Source: Phialocephala subalpina (Eukaryota; Ascomycota; Leotiomycetes; Helotiales; Mollisiaceae). From it: a DNA stretch of 64,000 nt. The position numbers were made by a program, and so were the translations under genes. The DNA lies in assembly GCA_900073065.1 (NCBI GenBank), contig FJOG01000005.1:124001-188000 (forward strand). Reading direction: 5' to 3'. This document shows, in pieces, positions 24,461 through 35,655 of this stretch (its first letter is position 1; each line of letters opens with the position of its first letter). Under the pieces are notes generated by a model that saw only the letters and a list, made by a program, of their open reading frames with translations, was not told the origin of the DNA and did not search any database.

Positions 24461-27072
24461 GCGCCGCTGGGAGGGAGGAAGGCGGTTGTTAGGGGGGACG
24501 TTTGTCCGACTATGTGAGGAGGGGTGAGGGAGAGTGTCTTTGTTAGTTGGCTTGAGGGAATGAATGTATGGTGTTTTTGAAGTTGAGATGTGTGGAGTTG
24601 GGGTGGGGGTGGTTTGAAAGTGATGTGATGGCGGGGTAATGAGAGGGTCGAATGCTAGCGGAGAGCTGGATGAGATGAAAGGAATCTTTCATCACTACGA
24701 GTTCTCTTCCCATCACTATCCTTGTCTCTCTTGAGTGCAAAGAGTTTTTAATTCTAGGTATCAAGTGATCAGGGAATATTTTGAAAGTGCTCCGGGGTAG
24801 GGGCTCGCTCGCTTCCTCCTCTCCTCGATAAAAGAGACGTTCTCGGCGCACGATAAAAACAAAAAAGGACCAAAAAAAACAAGGATGCAAATTCCGTTTC
24901 TCGGAGACACTGGAAAGGATTTTTAAGTGGAGACGTTAAGTGGCTGTGGTGTGATTTGAAAGTGATTGCGAGGTAAGGGGGTTGGTTGCTTCTCATCCTC
25001 GCTAAAAAGAAGGGAGCGAAGTCGGCGCGACGAAAACACTAAACAGCATCAGAGAACATCAATCAGGATCAGAAAATTACAAAAAACATAAACCACTCGG
25101 TGTCGAGTGTGGTCTATGAAAATCCCTCGGTGCTGATTGGGATTTTTTTTCGTTGTGGCGTGTGCTCTCGCTTTTGAGCTCGGGGCAGGCGATTTTCTCT
25201 TCTTTTAAATCCTCCTCTTATCCAACAGTGACCTGAACCATGGGCCTCCATGATCTGCGCCTAAGGGAACGATGGATGGAAAATGCTTATTTAAATCTAT
25301 AAGACGTTGGGATGTGAGGTGGGGAGTTGGGATGCTAGGGTGGGTTTTGAGCCGATGTGGAAGCGAAGCGAGGAGAGGCGCGTTGACAGGGAGGGAGACG
25401 CGGGATTGTGGTTGAGCTTAGGTTTGGTACGCGTCTATGTACTGGAGGCTTGGTTTGTTTGGCGAGATGATATGTGTATTATTCAGTATTTTCTATGGTT
25501 ATGCCTTCCATTTGCAATTTCAATTGCCTCATCTCTTTTGTCTTGTTCGCCCACACATATGCAGGATGCAAGAACATCAACACAGTCATGAACGCACCCG
25601 CTGCCAGCGTAGCATTCACAGCTACCTTCGCGGTATGAGATTCCGGCGCGTCTCTCGAGTCTCGACAAGCTTTCGAGGCCTGATTCCAGTCCTGCCTAAG
25701 TATCTTCTCTCACAATCTCTGGAGCGAGGAAAATTTGCTCCCATCAGCTAGCCAGGCCGAATCATGGCAGTGGCAGTGACAATTCAATTAATTGTGGTTA
25801 TCGCTTCAAGGAAATTGTAATCAGCTGCTGTCTCTCCTTGATGGGACATGGAGACGAACATTGATGTTGACTTTGTCGAGGAACTGCATTTGTGTATCGA
25901 CTCTTCGTCTCAGTAATCTCAACTCGAGATCTTTCAATGTCTGCAGCGCTCTGAGACTATGAAAGGAAATTGTTGAAATCGCTGGCGAGAAGTGGGCGAC
26001 GGCCAAAGTGGATATTTGAACTTCTTGAAGGCTGTTGTGTTAACTTGGTACTGACTTCTCTTGATTCCTTGAAGTGTTTTGAGCTGGGACTGACATCAAA
26101 TGTAGTCGCCGATAAGTGGTCACTTGAGGCAAAATTGATTACCTCAAATTTTCTGTCCCAACAGAAACCGCTTTCTCGAAAACCGACGCGACAACCTTAA
26201 GCTTAGCTACCCATCATTTATCATGAAGTCGAGAGTTGCTTGAACTGAGTCCAAGCAAACCAAATGTTCTGTGTCTTCACGCAACACACGTTTGATCATG
26301 ATCCAACGAACGGTTTTGCTGGAGCGGGCGGTCGAGGCAGTATGCATTGGCATTAGCCCCAAGCTTTGTGTGGGCGCGATAGTAGGGCGAAGAATGAACG
26401 AACGAAGAAGCGTTGAGTCTCTTCTAGTGAAATGCGAGAACTGGCTCGAGGAAGCAGACGCGATCGAGTGAAATGTACTCGGGTGACGCACCTGAAGTGA
26501 TGAGAAGGAAGCGATGAGCGATGGCCACTTGAAGTGGACGCAGAATCATGCGAGGAAGGTGCGTCTTGATGAACATGTCATGAGGGAAGGCTCACGACGT
26601 TGCTTAGATACCTTCCCACGTGGAGGAAACCATGTGTGCTAGCCTCAAGGAGCCAAATCTCAGCTGCATGCGCTTCAACCACCCCATGTCTAAATTTAAT
26701 TTCGAACCCTGCGCCTTGACAGAAAACTTATTTTCGGATCCTAGTAATACTTTTTAATGAAAAGCAAGAGCTCAAGAATCGGAGTCGAATTGTTTCCCAG
26801 CAGCATAAGGGAACGAAAGTTGCGGCAGTGGCATCGAGTTTCGTTTCGAAATTTCACTATATTCACAACTCCGACAATGACTGCAATGATGCATTCGCAC
26901 CTCTTTCAAACCCCGCGAAGGCAGGAGACCACTTCTGAAGCGCACTGCCATGAGGTTCAAGCTATTGGATCAAATACATCTCGTCCTTCCCACCTTTTGT
27001 GGCTTGCATGACAACGCCTACGTGTAGCGTCCACTTGGATGAATTCACTCGCTTGACCCCTGTGACCGATCC
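24461..27072. other. Gene-poor stretch with decayed repeats
   Basis: No convincing gene. From about 24540 to 25060 there are degraded direct repeats, for example two copies of a ...GAAAGTGAT(T)G(A/C)G... / CTCCTC..TCGATAAAAGAGACG / GCGCACGATAAAA module around 24600-24860 and 24950-25040. Around 25090-25150 short CCTCGGTG motifs repeat, followed by a T run. The rest to 27072 has only short frames, one of which (26803-26940) is mildly protein-like. Confidence 0.4.
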
Positions 27073-27487
27073 TCATCTCCACATTACAGTGTACCAGCAG
27101 TTCGGAATCTTTGATATGCAAATTGAAGCCATACAAGAGTCTCTCATAGCTTTTGGAGAATCTTTAACGAACTCGAAACAGAAAGAGCTACACCAAGAAC
27201 AAAATAGAAGTGGTTCGGGACTAGACGAGCTTGGGGTGGAGAAAGAGGCGAGAAGATTGGACAAGGCTCGTTGACGAGCAAGACATAGACAGTGAACGAA
27301 AATGGTATGGCATAGAAGGGATATCAGCGTTGAAGAAAAACAGAAGAGAAGATGACAAAGAAGATGATGCGCTGCTCCAAGCCATTTTCCAGCAAGAGAA
27401 GCGGAAAGGCGTGCCGAACCATGAGCAACTTGCAACATCAAGGATAATGCACAAGCCTGACACAGCTCGACTCGACCTGACAATTTG
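27073..27487 (+). pseudogene. Possible coding remnant, helical and charged
   Basis: Two overlapping frames join into one plausible protein: FGIFDMQIEAIQESLIAFG through LDELGVEKEARRLDKAR, then a one-base shift near 27265 to DEQDIDSERKWYGIEGISA and a Lys/Glu-rich end at 27487. The composition suggests a coiled coil. No start or family is recognised. It may be a decayed gene, or the last exon of one I cannot assemble. Confidence 0.3.
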
Positions 27488-28165
27488 ATCTCAATTTAGA
27501 AGTGGGACCCGATCTTATTCCTGTACACAGTAACCGATGCGGCCTGTGGGATACTGTTTCGAGAAATAGGGGAGTTTGCCAAGCATTTCGCTTGTGCACC
27601 AATCGCCAGCCGGAACTCGGCAGCAGCTGAAACGAACACGCGTGCACTTGCTTGATATTTATGGAGATCTGAGCCTCACATCAGATCACTCACGATCCCT
27701 TCAGCCACGCAGATCAATGGCTTGAAGAAACAATAGGTACGTGTATTCCACGGCCCCGCGAAGACCCACGACGGCGAAACATCGCAACAACCCACCTCAG
27801 TGGGCTGACGGTTTTAGGGATGACGTTGTCTCTCCATATCCTACCAAGACCTTCGTTACATGTTATCTTCTTGCGAATGCTTGTTTTATGTTCGTGGCTG
27901 TTCTCGCGAATCTATTGTTTTGGAATGCCAAGATGGAACGTTCACCGTTCGTCTGATCTCGCAAGAGCTCCGTTTTGGCCATCGCATTGAGATCGTATAT
28001 CGTGGTATCGTCACTCAGATCCTCTCATTCTCCATCCCGAGTTTGGGACGACGATTCTTCAGACGATGCTCATTTGCCCCTTCGTCTCAACTCTGGTCGT
28101 ATTTGTGGTTTGGACAAGCTTTGAGGGAAATTGAGACGTTTGGGGTGAGATCATGGCACAATTGT
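27488..28165. other. Intergenic region upstream of the Egh16-like gene
   Basis: Only short frames occur here, including one of 110 codons at 27860 without recognisable features. The 3' part presumably belongs to the promoter of the Egh16-like gene. Confidence 0.35.
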
Positions 28166-28665
28166 GGGAATACCTTCAAGCAGCTCGGATGACAGAGCCT
28201 CATCTAGGTGGGAGTGGACGGTGAGCATCATGAATCGACAAGTATAAGTATCTGCCAAGAATCGCTCTCAAAGTTATTATCAGCATCAACATCTCAGCCT
28301 TCACCGTCTTTACTTCCATTCATCCTTTCATTCTCTTAGGATCCGATTGATTCGTGACCCTCTTTTCTACTTCGAACAATCAATACTCTTGCCTCATTCA
28401 TTACCACTTTTTCAAGGGAATACCTTCAAGCAGCTCGGATGACAGAGCCTCATCTAGGTGGGAGTGGACGGTGAGCATCATGAATCGACAAGTATAAGTA
28501 TCTGCCAAGAATCGCTCTCAAAGTTATTATCAGCATCAACATCTCAGCCTTCACCGTCTTTACTTCCATTCATCCTTTCATTCTCTTAGGATCCGATTGA
28601 TTCGTGACCCTCTTTTCTACTTCGAACAATCAATACTCTTGCCTCATTCATTACCACTTTTTCAA
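28166..28665. repeat. Perfect tandem duplication 2 x 250 bp (28166-28415, 28416-28665)
   Basis: The two units are identical. The unit looks like a promoter and 5' leader: a TATA-like AAGTATAAGTATC lies about 75 bases into it, followed by a C/T-rich leader. Immediately after the second copy the sequence jumps into the middle of the Egh16-like coding region, with no start codon or signal peptide. Unit length matches the other two duplications. Confidence 0.97.
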
Positions 28666-29255
28666 CACCGACGACGACATTGGATACACTGAGGACGGAA
28701 ATGGCAACAACCAACTCACCGACTTGGCACAAGCCATGACACTTTCCGGCTCTACTCTCCCTCAAGTTTCCAGTGGAGGATCAGTCAATGGTACTTACCA
28801 TATTGTGACTACTGATGGTGCTGGTCCAATTGAGGCTTTGGTGGATGAGAGTGCGACCGGGAAGTGGTCGACTGCCAAGTCTGCCTCTGTTACGACCCAA
28901 GTTCCGGGGACGGATGGAAATATCGCGGCTCCCACTAAGCGTGGCTTGGTTATGCGCACTTTGGTGAAGCTGGGACTCGTTGCTAAGCGTGCTGAGAACG
29001 TTAATGAGGACTATGTGAGTGTTTGCCGCACCTTGATCTTCTTGAGGATGAAAACTGATATCTTGATAGCCATTCGCAGTCGAGATCCCATCCGGTACCT
29101 CTTGCACTGGCACCATCAACGGTGAATCTGGACTCTGCCTTGTTAAAATTTCGAACAACAATACCAATGGCCCATTCGGTGGTGTCTTTGCTGTTCAGAT
29201 GTCCAACTCTACTACCAAGGCTCGTGCCAAGCGTGTCACCAAGTTCACTTCCTGA
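28666..29255 (+). CDS. Egh16-like (gas1-type) secreted protein, N-terminus missing
   Basis: C-terminal two thirds of an Egh16-like protein (DUF3129 family). In cereal pathogens the family includes appressorium-stage secreted proteins such as Gas1 and Gas2. The readable coding starts at the duplication border with TDDDIGYTEDGNGNNQL. It continues through the hallmark TLPQVSSGGSVNGTYH and DGAGPIEALVDESATGKW, then splices (28666-29014 joined to 29070-29255) into PFAVEIPSGTSCTGTING and GPFGGVFAVQM, ending at a TGA. The frame is open into the duplicated unit but only from a GTG, so the expected ATG, signal peptide and first 50-70 residues are absent. Loss coincides exactly with the repeat junction, so an assembly gap filled with repeated sequence is likely. 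The first cysteine of the CxID-type motif is replaced by Ala in EALVDES. Confidence 0.8.
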
Positions 29256-29644
29256 GCGCTTTTCGGCTATCAAAATGTGTGGATTTTTGAGTTGGAGGTT
29301 GACGCTTTAGAGCTAAGGATTTTCGGACTTTGGAATCTACCTGTAACTGTATATATATTTTGAAGGCTGGGGTGTGGATCACTGAATGAGATGTTTTGAA
29401 TGGGAAGGATTCTCGCCCGTGTGTTTTGTGATCTTCTTGACGCTTGAAGACTCATTGTCAAATTTTTTTCTCCACAGGTCTTTTGGAAGTAAGATTGTCC
29501 GTTGCGAATCGAGAGTCCGAGACAACTGGTCACTTGACAGCGTCCGTCTTCAGTGTCCAGTTTCACCAAATTTACTCCTGCTATCTTAAGATTAGGAATC
29601 CATTTCTCTGTCTTGGAAGATAATTTCTATTCATTTCAAATCCT
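29256..29644. other. Convergent 3' region, no gene seen
   Basis: This is the gap between the 3' ends of the Egh16-like gene (+) and the decarboxylase gene (-). No reading frame of note is present. Confidence 0.4.
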
Positions 29645-31285
29645 CTACTCTTTCACTCCAAACCCCATCGCCTCCCACTTCCCTTCAACTTTCTTTTGCA
29701 AATCCTTCGGATACGAATTCTTGAAATCCGCCGCCTCCCAATTCTTACCCGTCGTATACTCCACCGGCAACAACGCATCACTAACAACCTTCCCTCCCTT
29801 AATTGGACTAAAAGAACCATGACTCATATAAGGAATCAACGGGAACCCCTTCACATCACTATAAAAAAGCTCATCATCCCCAGGTCTACATCTTGTGCTG
29901 AAAGCCCACATGACATCTTTCCCATCATGGACATCGATATCGTCGCCTACTAGAACAAGGCGATGAATTGTGTATCCGGCTTTGTGGTTGAAGATCAGAT
30001 CGCCAATTTTCTTGGATAGTTCTGGGCCGTTGGTCTTCATTGCTCGGAGCTTTGCGGTGTCTAATTGGATTGCTACCCATGTGACTTGGGACTCGAAGGG
30101 GGATGAGGCCGCTTTGATGGGAAGGCCGGCTTCGAGGAGGAGGTTCTGTATCTCGGCTGCTGCAAGAGCACCGATCATGGTATGTGTCTCATCAGTCAGG
30201 CGGCCACAGTTAGAGACTGGCATGATGGGGTTGTTTCGATGCGTGATCTTGTTCACGGTGTAGACGGGCCATTGATGTGTATCTCCTGGGAAGACGTATC
30301 CCTATTGCAATCGTCAGCATGAATGAGAATGTCCGAGAAGAGATGGAAGACTCACATGCATCTCACCAAACGGTCCCTCAGGAGCCGTCTCAGTAATAGA
30401 CAACGTCCCCTCAAACACGATCTCACTGTTGGCAGGAACCAACAATTCATTCGTCTCACACTTCACAACATCCAGCGCATGTCCCGTCATCGCCCCCACA
30501 TATTCCGCCTCCGTACATCCATCAGGAAGCGGCATACTCGACGCCATGATTGCAGCGGGCGGGACACCGAACGCGAGAGCCCAAGGAACGTCTTTCCCTT
30601 CCTTCTTCCACATCTGATGAATTTGCCAGAGATGTTGAGGTTCGATGACGAGACCGACGAGGTGGTTTCGGTCGTGGACCATGGCGCGGGCGATGCTCCA
30701 GTTTGTCCATTTTCCGTCGGGGGACTGGACGATATGCATCCCATACGTCTGGATGTACTTTCCTCCGTCGGATTGGTGGAGTAGCGGAGCTGGGAGGGTG
30801 GTGAGGTCAAAGTCCTCTAGAGAGAGGATGTTCTCTTTGCAAGCACCGGTCTGGACAACATTCTGAGGAATACCTGGCAATTTGCGAGCCGAGTTCATCT
30901 TGTCGAGGATCGTGCTCATGCCAGCAGTGGGTTCAAGTCCGAGATGTCGAGCCAGACGTCCGTATTTCTCAGATGATTTGTCCCTCAAGGAGTTGGGAGA
31001 GCCGAGGATACGGAAAAGTCCATTCTTATCTTGACCTTTCAACTTGTTGAATAGGGGAGCCTTGTCGTTTGTCTCGCAAACTTTTCGAATGATTGCTCCA
31101 GATTCGAGATGAGGGTCTATCTCTTCATTGATCTCGACGAGGTCATTATCCTCCTTGAGAGCGTTGACGAAGGACCGAAAGTTGAGGTGGGGTAGATCTT
31201 GTGGGTTGACTGAGCTGTAGATGCTATGCTGCATCACCGTTGGGATAGATTTGTGCAATAATCGTGGCCGAAGCAGTGAAGTCAT
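29645..31285 (-). CDS. FDC1: UbiD-family decarboxylase, ferulic/cinnamic acid type (528 aa)
   Basis: Prenylated-FMN-dependent decarboxylase that converts aromatic acrylic acids (cinnamic, ferulic, coumaric) and sorbic acid to the vinyl compound plus CO2. Two exons, 30356-31285 and 29645-30301, join in phase at MH|GY. Domains match fungal Fdc1 from end to end: [16 protein letters not shown] near the start, [15 protein letters not shown] with the cofactor-site arginine, [18 protein letters not shown], then [19 protein letters not shown] and the [13 protein letters not shown] stretch with the catalytic glutamates. The C-terminal part includes THRNNPIMP and ends GFGVKE. The first 25 residues are basic with no acids, so a mitochondrial presequence is possible. 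The next gene upstream on the same strand encodes the enzyme that makes its cofactor, and a regulator lies behind it. Confidence 0.95.
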
Positions 31286-31876
31286 CTGTACTTAGAAGGC
31301 TGATAACAATGGTGTTCGTTGCGACGGTCTTGATTAAGTGTTGTCTGAGTTAAGCGAAAAGAATTGAAGAGGCATAAAGGTAATATATTCCTGCAGCCAC
31401 ATGCATCATTGGAACTTGCGGCTTTAATCGTACCATATGCACAACTGCATGGTTCTCAGAAACCTGAATTGACGTTTTGGAAGAAAAAAAAGGACCCGTT
31501 GTGTGTGGATTCTTGGCTCGGAGATCACGCTCGGTTGAAAAAGTGAAGAAAAGGGGGGCTCGGAGAAAATACGCACGAACTTTTGAGCTTCTCCGAGGCT
31601 TTCGAATTTTTCACAGGCACCGAGAGAAAGAACTGGGTATCTCGGCGGAAGTGATCCGGGTGAACGTCATCCTTAAAAAATATCAGCGTTTGTCTCTTGG
31701 CACTGTTTTCGGACCTTGAAACAATCTTGGGCACCGTGGCAACAAAGCACAAGGAAAGAGAACTCACTGAAGCGCGAAGAATTTCTGAACGCCAAACTAT
31801 ATTGAGCATTGCCGTGAGTTTATGCGATGTGAAAACACGCTGAATCAACTCTCATAACAAATCAAATGCTTATTTT
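31286..31876. other. Intergenic region between the decarboxylase and flavin prenyltransferase genes
   Basis: It holds the promoter of the decarboxylase and the 3' end of the prenyltransferase gene, both on the minus strand. No further gene is seen. A CTCGG..GAGATC..CTCGG motif repeats near 31517 and 31560. Confidence 0.4.
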
Positions 31877-32647
31877 TCACTTCTTCCCTTTAAATCCAGC
31901 CCATCTCTCAAAGTCCCCTGTGTCAAGATGGAACATGTCCAACATCCTCCCTACACTCTGATCCTCAACATCCGCCAACGTCTTCGGTCGAGTATAGAAA
32001 GCCGGAACCGGAGGGAAGATAATAGCACCACTCCTAGTAACAGCCAGCATATTCTCCAAATGAATATCACTCAAAGGCGTCTCTCTCGCGACCAGAACCA
32101 ACATCCTCCTCTCCTTCAACGTCACGTCCGCCGCTCTCGTGATCAAATCGTCGCAATATCCCATTCTGATACCAGCCAAAGTCTTCATACTGCAAGGTAC
32201 GACTATCATTCCGTCATGATGGAACGAACCACTGGAAATGGGCGCGGATTGTTCTTTGATGGTGTAACAGAAGTCGGCCATGCTTCGAATGTCGATGGGT
32301 TGGTAGTCGGTTTCGTATTTTATGGTTGCTTCGGCCCATTTGCTCATGATGAGATGGGTTTCTACTCCTAGTCTTCGAAGTGCTTTCAGAATTTTGACTC
32401 CGAGGACTACACCAGTTGCTCCAGTCATGGCTACTATGATCCTCTTCTTGGGTGGGGTCGTCACTACCGGAGTGGTTGGACTCTCAGGTGGAGTGGAGGC
32501 ATAGCTTCTCTTTTGGTATGGTGCAGGTTGAGTAGAGCATGAAGTTGGCGCGAGAAGCGGTCTGAAAGAAGCAAACGAGCTTGGTGCGGAGAGCAGTGTT
32601 AATCTCGGCCGAGCAACGCGCGAAAAAGTTTTTATGGAAGAAGACAT
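31877..32647 (-). CDS. PAD1: UbiX/PAD1 flavin prenyltransferase (256 aa)
   Basis: Makes prenylated FMN from FMN and a dimethylallyl phosphate; this is the cofactor that activates UbiD/Fdc1 enzymes. The gene is intronless. The ATG at 32647 is chosen over the longer open frame to 32929 because it begins a classic mitochondrial presequence: about 55 residues rich in Arg, Ser and Pro and almost free of acids, ending in QKRSYAS. The mature domain starts KKRIIVAMTGATGVVLGV, the flavin-binding loop. It contains SSGSFHHDGMIVVPCSMKT, the conserved UbiX block. ARETPLSDIHLENM and GAIIFPPVPAFYT complete the family pattern. It lies directly upstream of the decarboxylase on the same strand and next to a Zn2Cys6 regulator, fitting a PAD1-FDC1 pair. 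Confidence 0.95.
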   Translation of the reverse strand: MSSSIKTFSRVARPRLTLLSAPSSFASFRPLLAPTSCSTQPAPYQKRSYASTPPESPTTPVVTTPPKKRIIVAMTGATGVVLGVKILKALRRLGVETHLIMSKWAEATIKYETDYQPIDIRSMADFCYTIKEQSAPISSGSFHHDGMIVVPCSMKTLAGIRMGYCDDLITRAADVTLKERRMLVLVARETPLSDIHLENMLAVTRSGAIIFPPVPAFYTRPKTLADVEDQSVGRMLDMFHLDTGDFERWAGFKGKK

Positions 32648-33372
32648 GTGACCGAGAATGTAAGATGCTCTGATCAGATTATTCAACGAAAGAGACGAGA
32701 TATTTATCGCGATGAAATGATCCAGATATATTCTGTCGAACATATGTCGGACGAGACAGACTTGTAACTTGCCGATTGTGAACTCCGAGGCGAACGAAAG
32801 TCGAGATGGGTCTGTCATGAACCGTGCTTTGAGATGACCAGGCTCTAGATGATCCACATGTGGCAAGTCTTCTGACGCATTATTTTGCCATTGCTGTCGT
32901 AGAAGGTCGTTTTGAAAGATCATGCACAAAGTCCGAGAAGGGAGAGCATAGCAGACGCCACCAAAGTGTGCCAGAATTCGTGGAACATTGAGCCTTTTCG
33001 ATCGAGATACTCTAGTGACCGCATTTCAATCCGGAAGGATGCCACTTTGATTCCCTATTCCACTATGAGGTGCATTCCGGGAAAAGAATCCAGAGTATGA
33101 ATGACCGTCCTGTTGCTGGACTTTCGAGCTTAAGTTTGAGGTGTTGCACGAATTCTTGCACCCCCTCATGACGCAACAGATATTCACAAAAAGTATGAAA
33201 AGACCTCTTCAGCACGAGCTTCGCCATCTTTTATACCGCATTTCGCGGATCGATTTCAAAACATCCAGGATTGTCCTTCGGTATCTGTTTTCGGGAAGCT
33301 GTCAAAGCCGAAGTTTGAATCTACATCAGAAGTCAGACTTAGCTACAATGTGCCAAGGTTTCGGGAACATTG
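32648..33372. other. Promoter region of the PAD1-type gene
   Basis: This 725-bp gap separates the regulator's stop from the prenyltransferase start. The open frame from 32929 continues into the prenyltransferase without a convincing upstream start. It should carry the PAD1-type promoter. No clear factor site can be assigned by eye. Confidence 0.4.
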
Positions 33373-35655
33373 CTAACCCCAGATAATCGAATCAAACATT
33401 TCCATGGGATCCATATTGGAGAAGTCGGTGAAAGCTGTTGGATTCAGTGCTTGCTCTGGAAGCTGTTGTGTGACCTGTTCACCAGATCCGGGAGCCGACA
33501 TCAAGTTCGCAGGAGGTATGATTGGTGGCATGGCCGAGAAGTTCTCATTAGGCGACCTTTCGACTGGCCCTGAAACCTGCTCATTATATAGATTTTTCAA
33601 AGCCACCAGGGCTCGTTCGTGATGCGGAGAGAGGAACACAGCGCCGTTCATACCGCGATCCGTACTCGAATCGTTTAAACCCTCACTCAAAACGTCGATG
33701 AGAGCACCTTGAAGACGTCGAACCTCTGCGTTGGTTTTCGTCTCACCTATCAAACCTAGTACGAGCGCCGAACTCAACCCATTGTGTATGAAAGCCCAAG
33801 AGCGAGATGCCTGAAGAGAGATTGGACACAACTTCAAGTACGCTTCGAGACTCCGAGTCAAATATTGTTTCCCGGTCGCAGCAAGTTCAGCACGGACTTG
33901 ATTTTGGTATCGTGCAGCTTCGGTGCGGCGAAAGGCTCTCGTCGATAGCCATCCAGCAACAAAGGAGGTGTGCAACTGTAAGGCGTAATGTTCACAACGC
34001 TGCTGGATCGTATCGCAGTCCTCCGCAGAACGAAGGTGAAGTTCGCTCCTCCCGTAAATGTCCGAGATGTCGCTGATTATCTCGAGGATTCCTTCACAAT
34101 TTAAATCGCTGTCTGACTTGAAGCTGAAACTGCGGCGAGAGGCTGCGATCAAAACATGCATGGCTTCGACATATGTCATACCGGAGCTGGTAGCTAAGAA
34201 AGGTAGATTGCATAAGTCAGTTGTAGTTGGCAGACGGTCGAAGCATATTGATAACAGACTGTCTGCCCATATGACTGAGAGCCATAGTTTCTTATCTCTG
34301 GAAAGCGGGCCATCGACTTTAGCCGTGTGGTGTAGGCCAAGACTCTGGGCTATCCTCGAAGTTGTACCGAGTAAGATCCATGCTGCTTGCGGTCTCATCA
34401 GATTCTGTAAGACGTTTCCGAGAACCAACAGCGCCTCCAAACATTCAATGGTCGGATGCATCAAGTAATCAGCATAACTCAAGCACTGAAAGCTGTACCG
34501 TAGAAATCTGTTGGAATCTGAGGCCCGCTCGACATGAGAGGTGTCCCGGAATTGGTTACCTGAAGCTAGTATGGCATACAGGAGACTCAGCCATACGAGA
34601 GACAACTTGTTGGACGCATGGCCGGGGTTGCCGGATCTCTGATCGACGAAAGCGCATATCTGCTTCTCTAACCTATTGACATCTGAGAGAATAGGTGTAT
34701 AGCTTTGAAGCTGAGTCTTGAAGTTTTGAAATAGTCTGGTATTTGGTCAGCATTTCCGTAGCATGCACTAAAATGCTCCATGATTCATGGGACATTCAAA
34801 TCCCTAGTTCCACGATTATAGCACTAGCTCCATTTACAAAAATTTTCAGCCTCATTAAGGCTTAATTCAAGACCGTGTATGCACTGACATTATCTTGTCT
34901 TGAAAGTCCTTCAGATTGCTGGACTTTCAGGGTGGCTGGCTTTGGAGTGCAAGATCCGAAGATGTCTGTGAAGTACTGAGTCTGATCTTACGTGATTATT
35001 TCTCGGTCCGAAGGTAGCCCTTCGTGAATCTTGTCCGGTCCTGGCATGGCAATTGAAGAGGACTCCGCCGATAGATTCTCGGCAGTATCCCAAATTCCCA
35101 GAATTGGGAACAATCCAGCCTCAACATTCTCCCGCCTGCCGCCAGAAGACGTACCACGAACTTGAGCACGTACGAACGACGGAATGGCATGCTCGCCGAG
35201 AAATGGAGTCCTGTTAATGATGGGAGACGTTCCGGGACCTAGTAAGGTGTCGTTGGCTACGAGACTCGGAGCGACTGACGGCGGTGTCGAAGTATGAGGT
35301 CTCCTGAGACCACTCGAAGTTGACAAACCTCGATGTCCAACAGGAGAAGGGTCATTTCCGAGAGCACGTTCATTCTGCGGAAGAGAACGCTCATAAATGC
35401 CTACGATCTCGGAGTCAGCATTCCTGTTTCACAACCGAGAATGTCCCAGAAGTATGAGGACACTCGAGAAGGCGACTTACATAGATCTGGATGGCCTCTC
35501 TCTGTGCACGTTTTACAAGGTTGGGTCTTACTGCAAGCTACCTTGCGGTCTCGGCATGGCAAACATGATGTGATTTTGCGCTTCTTTCGTTGCTTCAATC
35601 GCTGTTGATTCGCTTCTGAAGAGAGTAGAGTTCCATCCCCTGCATCTGCGGCCAT
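33373..35655 (-). CDS. Zn2Cys6 transcription factor, probable SdrA-type decarboxylation regulator (648 aa)
   Basis: Fungal binuclear zinc-cluster regulator with a middle homology domain. Exons 35481-35655, 34992-35400 and 33373-34735 join in phase to 649 codons with stop. The zinc cluster is CLPCRDRKVACSKTQPC-x2-C-x8-C, near residues 30-58, preceded by the basic RKKRKI. The first intron interrupts the codon of the sixth cysteine. A Ser/Thr/Pro-rich linker follows. The large domain (about residues 195-560) has WLSLLYAILASGNQ and RIAQSLGLHH, typical of fungal-specific TF domains (PF04082). It ends in an acidic, Pro-rich tail, DPMEMFDSIIWG. Its position next to PAD1- and FDC1-type genes on the same strand matches the sdrA regulator of sorbic acid decarboxylation in Aspergillus; that assignment is inferred from synteny. 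Confidence 0.9.

Noticed and set aside
28166..28665. The 250-bp repeats as long terminal repeats or a transposon
   Set aside because: The copies are directly adjacent, without internal sequence, target duplications or terminal motifs, and the three loci share no sequence.
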